A DNA stretch of 9,433 nucleotides from UBA8653 sp963978155 (GTDB lineage Bacteria; Planctomycetota; Phycisphaerae; Phycisphaerales; SM1A02), in the NCBI GenBank assembly GCA_963978155.1, contig CAXBRK010000080.1, positions 1 through 9,433 of the forward strand. The letters are read 5' to 3'. The translations under genes were made by a program, and so were the position numbers. Positions 1 through 4,943 of the stretch are shown piece after piece. Each line of letters opens with the position of its first letter. Positions within the stretch are counted from its first letter, which is position 1. Below the pieces are notes generated by a model. That model was given only the letters and a program-made list of their open reading frames with translations. It made no database searches and was not told the origin of the DNA.

Positions 1-55
1 CGCCGCCGCCGCGGAAACCACCGCCGCCACCGCCACCGCGGAAACCGCCACCACC
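1..55 (-). repeat. Glycine-codon low-complexity tract in the RRM gene
   Basis: Read on the minus strand, this stretch is built from near-identical GGC/GGT units with interspersed TTCCGC, encoding repeated GGFRGGG-type modules from residue 86 on. The unit CCGCGGAAACC (plus-strand reading) recurs twice within the tract. This is the RGG-like tail of the RRM protein, truncated by the window edge. Such tracts tend to vary in length between strains through slippage; that is general knowledge and not something visible in one sequence. Confidence 0.75.
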
Positions 56-310
56 ACGCTCTTCACGAGGCTGGGCTTCGTTCAACTTCAGTGGACGACC
101 GCCGAGTTCGGCGTTGCGATCCATCAACTCTTGAATGGCTTGACGACCTTCGTCATCTCCCATCTCGACAAATCCGAAGCCGCGGGGACGTCCCGTCTCA
201 CGGTCCATAACAAGGTGCACGCGTTGCACTTCGCCGAATTCAGAAAAAAGACTCGCCACCTCATCCTCGGTGACACGGAAGGGGAGGTTCCCCACATAAA
301 TACTGACCAT
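1..310 (-). CDS. RRM-domain RNA-binding protein with Gly-rich tail (C-terminus off window)
   Basis: This is a small single-RRM RNA-binding protein of the cyanobacterial Rbp / glycine-rich type; such proteins bind single-stranded RNA and are often linked to cold response or mRNA handling. The first 103 residues are visible. The RNP2 motif IYVGNL is at residues 4-9 and the RNP1 motif RGFGFVEM at 43-50, with the usual spacing and intact aromatic residues (Y5, F45, F47). The RRM ends near residue 80 and is followed by a Gly/Arg/Phe tail (repeats like GGGGFRGGG) that continues past base 1. The ATG at 308-310 is chosen because it places RNP2 four residues from the start, as is normal for this family. 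No clear Shine-Dalgarno precedes it. It lies 169 bases downstream of queE on the same strand, so it may have its own promoter. Family assignment is secure; the RNA target and regulation are unknown. Confidence 0.93.
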   Translation of the reverse strand, partial: MVSIYVGNLPFRVTEDEVASLFSEFGEVQRVHLVMDRETGRPRGFGFVEMGDDEGRQAIQELMDRNAELGGRPLKLNEAQPREERGGGGFRGGGGGGGFRGGG

Positions 311-479
311 GATTCGATTCGTTTTTGTTCACGCAGCCCGATGCAAGACAAGAAAGAGAAGCAGAAGGTTCCGTTCGGGTTTCGGAGGGTCTTCCGTCGC
401 GGCCCTGTTGGCCGAAGTAAATATTGTGCCTCAAACAGACCTGCCACGTCGAGAGGAAAGCAATTTTTTACGCAAACTT
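311..479 (-). other. Intergenic leader between queE and the RRM gene
   Basis: These 169 bases hold no convincing gene. On the minus strand they begin with an A/T-rich patch (around 447-480), pass a small perfect dyad CGGCC-N5-CGGCC complement (400-404 with 410-414), and end at the RRM start. The hairpin lacks a following T-run on either strand, so it is not a good terminator. The length would fit a promoter plus a 5' leader for the RRM gene, but no convincing -35/-10 pair was found. Confidence 0.35.
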
Positions 480-1187
480 CTACGTGCCGCGGGTGTTGCC
501 AAACAAAGCAATATGCAATCGGTGTCCATAACACCAACCTCGCTTCTGGCACAACTCCACAATCCAGCGGACGCGCTCTGGTTCGGGCACCGTGACCCCT
601 TCGGGCATCAAAAAGACGTCTTCAGGACGTTCAGGTGGCACTTCCGCAAGCATTTGATCAATTTCGGCCAAGTCTTGTTGGCTTGAAACCACAAATTTCC
701 ACTGGGTTCGAACGGACTGCTGGATCAATTTGGACAGGATTTCCGGACACCAACGCCGCGTTTCGTGGCGTTCGGCCCATTGACCTGAAGGGTCACGCGG
801 ATCATTGGTGGGTGTGCTGTTGGACAATTTGGGAGAACAACTCAACAAATCACAGGTCAGCGGAAGCAACAGGGTTCCGGCCGTTTCCACGGTGACGTGG
901 CACCCCGCTTCACGCAGCGCGTCATTCAGTTCCACCAGCCCAGGGAACATCAACGGTTCGCCGCCGGTCAAGACCACGTGCCTTCGACCCGACTGTTGGA
1001 CTTCTTCGACCAACGAAGCGACCGAGCGTTGATCACCGGACGCATCCCAACTGGCGTACGGCGTATCGCACCAAGTGCAACGCAAATTGCATCCCGCCGT
1101 GCGAATGAAGAAGCTGGGCGTCCCCAAGAGCGAGCCTTCACCCTGAATGCTGTCAAAGGTTTCAGAAACAGGCAACGTGGTGGTCAT
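480..1187 (-). CDS. queE: 7-carboxy-7-deazaguanine synthase (radical SAM), QueE
   Basis: QueE converts 6-carboxy-5,6,7,8-tetrahydropterin to 7-carboxy-7-deazaguanine using S-adenosylmethionine, a 4Fe-4S cluster and Mg2+, in the cytoplasmic route to preQ0 and queuosine. The 235-residue protein has the N-terminal substrate/cofactor motif SIQGEG (13-18), the radical-SAM cluster motif CNLRCTWC (C33, C37, C40; CxxxCxxC) and the SAM-contacting TGGEP motif (74-78). Length and motif order fit the family. The start ATG (1185-1187) overlaps the queC stop as ATGA, which implies an operon with translational coupling, and there is no independent Shine-Dalgarno. QueD and QueF, the other steps, are not in the window. 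Identification is firm. Confidence 0.96.
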   Translation of the reverse strand: MTTTLPVSETFDSIQGEGSLLGTPSFFIRTAGCNLRCTWCDTPYASWDASGDQRSVASLVEEVQQSGRRHVVLTGGEPLMFPGLVELNDALREAGCHVTVETAGTLLLPLTCDLLSCSPKLSNSTPTNDPRDPSGQWAERHETRRWCPEILSKLIQQSVRTQWKFVVSSQQDLAEIDQMLAEVPPERPEDVFLMPEGVTVPEPERVRWIVELCQKRGWCYGHRLHIALFGNTRGT

Positions 1188-1873
1188 GCGGAGTACCGGG
1201 TGGGATCGGGAACACCGGCGGCTTCGAAACCTCGCCGACGCAACACACAGCTGTCACACGTTCCACAAGCCAAGCCTTGAGGATCGGGGTCGTAGCACGA
1301 GTGCGTCTTTCCGTAATCAACGCCCAACTGCACACCACGCTGGATGATCTCTGCTTTGGTGAGGTCCACCAGCGGCGCATGAATAGCAAAGGGTTGCCCC
1401 TGGACTCCCGCTTTGGTTGCCAAGTTTGCACAGGCCTGAAAGGCGGTCAAAAACTCAGGTCGACAATCGGGATACCCCGAGTAGTCAACCGCATTCACAC
1501 CCAGGAACAAATCCTTGGCCCCAATGGTCTCCGCGAAGCCCAAGGCCAGCGAAAGAAAGATCAAGTTTCGCGCCGGGACATATGTGACCGGGATGTCCTC
1601 TTGCATTTCAGATTCATCTCGGCCGTGGGGGACATCAATGTCGTCGGTCAACGCAGACCCACCAAACACCCGGAGATCGAGGGGCATGACCCGGAAAGGA
1701 ACCCCGGCCGCTTGCGCCAAGTTTTTGGCCGCCTCCAACTCGTGCCGGTGCCGCTGGCCGTAGTCGACCACCAGAGCGTGGACGTCGTACCCCTCATTCC
1801 GGGCGATGGCGAGGACAGTGGCGCTGTCCAGACCGCCCGAAAGCAACACCACGGCTGGCTCAGAAAGCACCAT
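1184..1873 (-). CDS. queC: 7-cyano-7-deazaguanine (preQ0) synthase, QueC
   Basis: QueC uses ATP and ammonia to turn 7-carboxy-7-deazaguanine into preQ0, the step directly after QueE. The 229-residue protein carries the PP-loop ATP-pyrophosphatase motif SGGLDS at 12-17, a conserved VDYGQRH segment, and a C-terminal zinc-binding cysteine set (C193, C203, C206, C209 in HSCYD…CGTCDSC). Length matches the family. The ATG at 1871-1873 gives a normal N-terminus just ahead of the PP-loop. It is the first gene of a queC-queE operon and is divergent from the cysteine-peptidase-like gene across 98 bases. I looked for a preQ1-type riboswitch upstream and saw none. Confidence 0.97.
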   Translation of the reverse strand: MVLSEPAVVLLSGGLDSATVLAIARNEGYDVHALVVDYGQRHRHELEAAKNLAQAAGVPFRVMPLDLRVFGGSALTDDIDVPHGRDESEMQEDIPVTYVPARNLIFLSLALGFAETIGAKDLFLGVNAVDYSGYPDCRPEFLTAFQACANLATKAGVQGQPFAIHAPLVDLTKAEIIQRGVQLGVDYGKTHSCYDPDPQGLACGTCDSCVLRRRGFEAAGVPDPTRYSA

Positions 1874-1940
1874 TTCAACAGTGTAAATCCAATCTCAGGG
1901 AAAATTGGCGGGCAGTGCCGCCCAAGCTCGCCAGTCTGGA

Positions 1941-1956
1941 TGCACACCAATGTGCA
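1941..1956. promoter_or_regulatory. Perfect 6-bp inverted repeat, operator-like
   Basis: TGCACA (1941-1946), spacer CCAA, TGTGCA (1951-1956) form an exact palindromic pair. The right arm ends at the first base of the Shine-Dalgarno of the gene starting at 1972. It could be a binding site for a dimeric regulator, or, in the transcript, a short hairpin that affects ribosome access. Which of these applies cannot be decided from the sequence. Confidence 0.4.
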
Positions 1957-1963
1957 GAAAGGA
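1956..1963 (+). promoter_or_regulatory. Shine-Dalgarno for the peptidase-like gene
   Basis: AGAAAGGA ends 8 bases before the ATG at 1972. It decides that start over the in-frame GTG at 1915, which would add 19 residues without signal-peptide character and would lie inside the upstream dyad. Confidence 0.65.
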
Positions 1964-1971
1964 CTTTTTCC

Positions 1972-4011
1972 ATGCTTCGTCAATTCGCACTTGTCACCCT
2001 CACTCTTCCCACCGCCGTCATGGCTGATTTTGACATCTCGCGCTACAGCTCTGGCAGCAGCTATGAGCTTCTCATGAGCAATATGCCGGATTTTGATCAG
2101 CAACGGGCCGGATTGGCCAACGACGGAGGTATGCATTGCGTACCCACCGCCAACGCAAATCTCTTTGCCTACGCCGCCAACCATGGTTTCCCGGGACTCG
2201 CCCCCGGTCAATCCAACTGGCAAAGCAACAGCAACCACGCTGCTGGAACCAATTTCATTGACCGCCTGGGTGATGCCATGGGCACCTCTGGAAACTTTGG
2301 CACCTACCACGGGAATGCATGGCGCGGCGTTCGACAAATTCTTCGAGAAGAAGGATTTGACGACATCTTTGTTGTGGAGCATGAGTCCACTTCGGTATTC
2401 AACCGTGTTCTTCTCAAAGAGATCGCGCAAGCTGGTGTCCTGAGAAATGCCATTCAAACCATCTGCTATGGGCGTTATGACAACCTTGGCACCAACTGCT
2501 GGGGAAACACAGTGTTAGCGCGAGATGGCGGACATTGCATGACGGTCGTTGGAGTGGAGCGAGACGGAAACGACCGCACCATCACCTACCACGACCCATG
2601 GACCAGTGACAGCATCAATCAACAATCGACCTTTACCGCGACAACCAGGAATGCCCCTTTTGTCAACGATTTGGTCCGCTCATCAAGCGTCTTCTGGTCG
2701 TGTCTCCAGCCTCTTCAAGGCAAGGGTATGAATCGAATCATGCGAAACCTCAACTCCAGCCAAGAACGTTACATCGATTCTCGTATCGCGATTCGACCTT
2801 CACAGTGCTACGCCTGGGGCAACTTTGATGATGGCACCCCGACCATTGTGACGGTGCCATCCGACTGGTGGAACAACACACTGTTCGAACAAGCGGTACC
2901 AGCATCCCCTCAAGAAATGTTGAAGCCAATGATTGATCCCTCCGGAAACCTCTCGATGATGGCTTTTGGGGAAAATCCTCGGTTGCTACTTACCAATAGA
3001 AATTCTGAGGAATCACGGCTGAAGGAAGTGGAACGAGATCTTTGGTTCCCCACCGAAGAGTGGTTCCCAGCGGGCGAATGGATTTCCCTCAACAACGTGG
3101 ACGAAGCCACTTGGGCCAACGACCGCACCTTGATTCTTCGCGATGGCCAACGGCTGGTTGCCGTGGGAGGCTTGGATGGAGGCTTGGATTCCGAGAATCC
3201 TGAAAGAGGATTCGTCGCGTGGGAGGCCACTCTCCCAGAGGTTCCGACAAAAATCCTGGCGGTTCCTTCCAACCTTCAAGGACGCAATGGTGTCTTGGCC
3301 TTCTCAACAGATATGAAGAACATTGTTGAAGTCAGTGCTGGACCTGACCAAGAACCCACGATGAAGAACTACGAAGTAGATGACACATCTGTGTTCTCTG
3401 GTCTGAATCCCAACTTCTTGAACTTTGTTGGTACAGGAACTGAATCCGATTGCAGCCCAAACAACCAAGATGGATGCAATATCTTGATTGATATCTTTCA
3501 TCCTGGAGCTGGGGAAGTGGTCCAACTGGTTGTTCCGGCAGAATCTGGAACAGTGCGGACAAAAGTTCGCCCCATCTTGGGTGGACCGAACCAAAGTCGA
3601 TCGAGTCTTGCGATCAATGACGCCGGGCACTACCTCTTCACTGAAGGCGGCTCGATCAAGGTGTACGCCCCAATCATGCGAGCCAACGGCATGGTCCTTG
3701 AACCGATCGATTCTCCTTTCAACGGGGCCCCAGCCGGAGGTGGATTGCTTGTGGACCGCTCAACCACCAACTTCGATCCTGTGGAGCACTCTGTTGAAAA
3801 CGGTTGGTTTGATCTCGCCGGAGGCGACATTGAAGAAGAAGTCTTCTGTCCTAGTGACGTAAATCGGGATGGCAATGTGGACTTCTCCGACATCCTCAAA
3901 GTCCTTGGTGATTGGGGATGCGTCCAGGGCTGTTCCGGCGATGCCAACGAGGACGTTGTGGTGAATTTTGAAGACATCATCACGGTTCTCAACCATTGGG
4001 GAGGCTGCTGA
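1972..4011 (+). CDS. Exported cysteine-peptidase-like protein with C-terminal dockerin repeats
   Basis: This 679-residue protein is not assigned to a named gene. Residues 1-18 form a Sec-type signal peptide (MLRQ, hydrophobic core, cut likely after VMA at 18). Residues about 40-260 resemble a C39/papain-like cysteine peptidase: Cys56 in GGMHCVPTA, His188 in DGGHCMTVVG and Asp208 in YHDPW appear in the Cys-His-Asp order and local contexts of that fold, with Gln43/Gln44 as possible oxyanion-hole residues. Residues about 270-620 match nothing I know; alternating short hydrophobic strands and Gly/Asn turns suggest beta structure, perhaps a propeller. Residues 626-679 hold two dockerin/EF-hand-like loops: D629-N631-D633-D637-D640 and D657-N659-D661-N665-D668, each followed by a WG pair. 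It appears monocistronic, with its own terminator at 4037. Export and the dockerin tail are well supported. Peptidase activity is inferred from motifs alone and could be absent. No cohesin partner is present in the window. Confidence 0.85.
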   Translation: MLRQFALVTLTLPTAVMADFDISRYSSGSSYELLMSNMPDFDQQRAGLANDGGMHCVPTANANLFAYAANHGFPGLAPGQSNWQSNSNHAAGTNFIDRLGDAMGTSGNFGTYHGNAWRGVRQILREEGFDDIFVVEHESTSVFNRVLLKEIAQAGVLRNAIQTICYGRYDNLGTNCWGNTVLARDGGHCMTVVGVERDGNDRTITYHDPWTSDSINQQSTFTATTRNAPFVNDLVRSSSVFWSCLQPLQGKGMNRIMRNLNSSQERYIDSRIAIRPSQCYAWGNFDDGTPTIVTVPSDWWNNTLFEQAVPASPQEMLKPMIDPSGNLSMMAFGENPRLLLTNRNSEESRLKEVERDLWFPTEEWFPAGEWISLNNVDEATWANDRTLILRDGQRLVAVGGLDGGLDSENPERGFVAWEATLPEVPTKILAVPSNLQGRNGVLAFSTDMKNIVEVSAGPDQEPTMKNYEVDDTSVFSGLNPNFLNFVGTGTESDCSPNNQDGCNILIDIFHPGAGEVVQLVVPAESGTVRTKVRPILGGPNQSRSSLAINDAGHYLFTEGGSIKVYAPIMRANGMVLEPIDSPFNGAPAGGGLLVDRSTTNFDPVEHSVENGWFDLAGGDIEEEVFCPSDVNRDGNVDFSDILKVLGDWGCVQGCSGDANEDVVVNFEDIITVLNHWGGC

Positions 4012-4036
4012 ACCCCCCCAAATTCCTCCTTCTAAG

Positions 4037-4077
4037 CCCTCAAAATCCCGTTGAGACGGGGTTTTGAGGGTTTGTTG
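4037..4077 (+). terminator. Intrinsic terminator of the peptidase-like gene
   Basis: A 15-bp stem (4037-4051 with 4056-4070; CCCTCAAAATCCCGT against ACGGGGTTTTGAGGG, one G-T wobble) closes a TGAG loop and is followed by TTTGTT. It lies 25 bases after the stop codon, as expected for a rho-independent terminator. Confidence 0.85.
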
Positions 4078-4104
4078 GAAACCTGTTAAAGGCTGAAAAG
4101 CCTG

Positions 4105-4132
4105 TTGTACTTCTGAAGGCATCCGTCATAAT
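4105..4132 (+). promoter_or_regulatory. Candidate sigma-70-like promoter of the PEP-CTERM-like gene
   Basis: TTGTAC (4105-4110) and CATAAT (4127-4132) are separated by 16 bases, close to the TTGACA/TATAAT consensus. It lies after the terminator of the previous gene and about 105 bases before the next ATG, so the second gene would have its own leader of roughly 100 bases, rich in GAGA-type purines. Just upstream is a small AGGCT-GAAA-AGCCT dyad (4090-4103). Prediction by eye only. Confidence 0.4.
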
Positions 4133-4225
4133 GAGACCTGTCCCCAAGCGTTCTCAGTTTGGTGTCGAAGTGAGAGAAATCCTAGAGAGGCGAGAGATTG
4201 GTCCGACCTATCTGTTTTGTCTTTT

Positions 4226-4230
4226 TGGAG
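4226..4230 (+). promoter_or_regulatory. Shine-Dalgarno for the PEP-CTERM-like gene
   Basis: TGGAG ends 7 bases before the ATG at 4238. It supports this start over the in-frame TTG at 4217, which has no Shine-Dalgarno and adds only MSFWSSL. Confidence 0.6.
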
Positions 4231-4237
4231 TTCACTC

Positions 4238-4855
4238 ATGTTTGAATCAATCATCCTCGCAGGCGTCTTGAACAACGTCTCTACCTCGTGGGAAGACCCA
4301 TCGGTTCTGGGTTACTTCGGCACCTACGGCAATGTAGGCGCCGTCGAATACAGCGACACCGAAGCTTATTCCGGCAGTTACAGCCTCTCAATCACCGAAG
4401 ATCCTGTAAGTGGCACTCCACAGGTCTACGCCGCGTACATCACTGGCCTTTCTGAAGGCGATACGGTCACCGCATCCGCTTGGATGCTTGGTCTTGATGG
4501 CGATGGTGATGGCGACAGTGCCAAGGGACGACTTTGGGGCCACTACTTTGACGGCTCAGATCTCACTAGTTACGCAGGCTCTGCTTCAGGTCCAAGCGGT
4601 TACGCCGGTGAGGATGCCACTTGGTCCGACACAGAGCACACCTGGACCATCGCAGAGGGCCAAACTGCTCTGATCATCGAGGTTCGGATCTACTCCTACT
4701 CAGGAGGCGATGCACAAATTTGGGTTGACGACCTGACCGTCTCTTCCAGCAACGCCGACGCAAACATCTTTGTTGGTGGCGTTGCCATCCCCGCACCTGG
4801 TGCACTGGCACTCCTGGGCCTCGCCGGCCTCGGTCGCCGCCGCCGCAACGGTTGA
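4238..4855 (+). CDS. PEP-CTERM-like sorted surface protein with jelly-roll-like body
   Basis: This 205-residue protein has a C-terminal tripartite sorting signal: the motif PAPG at 185-188 (planctomycete variant of PEP), a hydrophobic helix at about 189-199, and RRRR at 200-203. In PEP-CTERM systems an exosortase in the membrane recognises such tails and processes the protein for the cell surface or matrix. The body (about 12-175) reads like a carbohydrate-binding-module jelly roll: AYSGSYSLSITE, then YAAYITGLSEGDTVTASAW, and a closing IWVDDLTV near the end. This is inference from pattern, not an assigned family. LDGDGDGDSA (86-95) is an acidic loop that could bind calcium. The N-terminus is odd: MFESIILAGVL lacks a basic region and has only a short hydrophobic stretch, so no normal signal peptide is visible with either start. 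It is flanked by its own putative promoter and a strong terminator. Confidence 0.85.
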   Translation: MFESIILAGVLNNVSTSWEDPSVLGYFGTYGNVGAVEYSDTEAYSGSYSLSITEDPVSGTPQVYAAYITGLSEGDTVTASAWMLGLDGDGDGDSAKGRLWGHYFDGSDLTSYAGSASGPSGYAGEDATWSDTEHTWTIAEGQTALIIEVRIYSYSGGDAQIWVDDLTVSSSNADANIFVGGVAIPAPGALALLGLAGLGRRRRNG

Positions 4856-4879
4856 TATTCAACCACAGCACGCATTACC

Positions 4880-4916
4880 CAAGTGGGGAGGCCTCGGCCT
4901 CCCCACTTGTTGTTTT
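4880..4916 (+). terminator. Strong intrinsic terminator of the PEP-CTERM-like gene
   Basis: A perfect 13-bp stem (4880-4892 with 4897-4909; CAAGTGGGGAGGC and its complement) with a CTCG loop is followed by TTGTTTT at 4910-4916. It sits 24 bases after the stop. The T-run is only on the plus-strand side, so it serves this gene. Leftward transcripts of hrpA, ending at 4944, meet the same hairpin without a T-run and may be stopped less efficiently. Confidence 0.88.
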
Positions 4917-4943
4917 GAAGAGTTGGGTTTGATCGGAACTGAA

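Larger units (their letters stand above)
1874..1971. promoter_or_regulatory. Divergent intergenic region queC / peptidase-like gene
   Basis: These 98 bases must carry promoter signals for both queC (leftward) and the exported peptidase-like gene (rightward). Two dyads are visible: GGCGG-N6-CCGCC at 1907-1922, and a perfect TGCACA-N4-TGTGCA at 1941-1956. No clear sigma-70 -35/-10 pair could be picked for either direction, so promoter positions are left open. Confidence 0.45.

Noticed and set aside
400..414. CGGCC-N5-GGCCG hairpin as a terminator of queE
   Set aside because: The stem is only 5 bp and no T-run follows on the minus strand.
131..686. Plus-strand frames spanning the RRM gene, the intergenic gap and the end of queE
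   Set aside because: They cross two well-supported minus-strand genes, lack Shine-Dalgarno sites and resemble no protein.
1915..1971. GTG-initiated 19-residue N-terminal extension of the peptidase-like protein
   Set aside because: The extension lacks signal-peptide character and overlaps a dyad; the ATG at 1972 has a good Shine-Dalgarno and opens a normal signal peptide.
1874..1971. preQ1 riboswitch upstream of queC
   Set aside because: I looked on the minus strand for the compact preQ1-I pattern (stem with C-rich loop and A-rich tail) and did not find it; the dyads present do not fit.
1277..2077. Long plus-strand frame across queC and the divergent region
   Set aside because: It is antisense to queC, which has clear motifs, and its product has no recognisable domain; treated as a shadow frame.
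4131..4271. Small plus-strand ORF of about 46 residues starting at the ATG at 4131
   Set aside because: It starts inside the putative -10 box and overlaps the next gene out of frame, with no Shine-Dalgarno or recognisable content.
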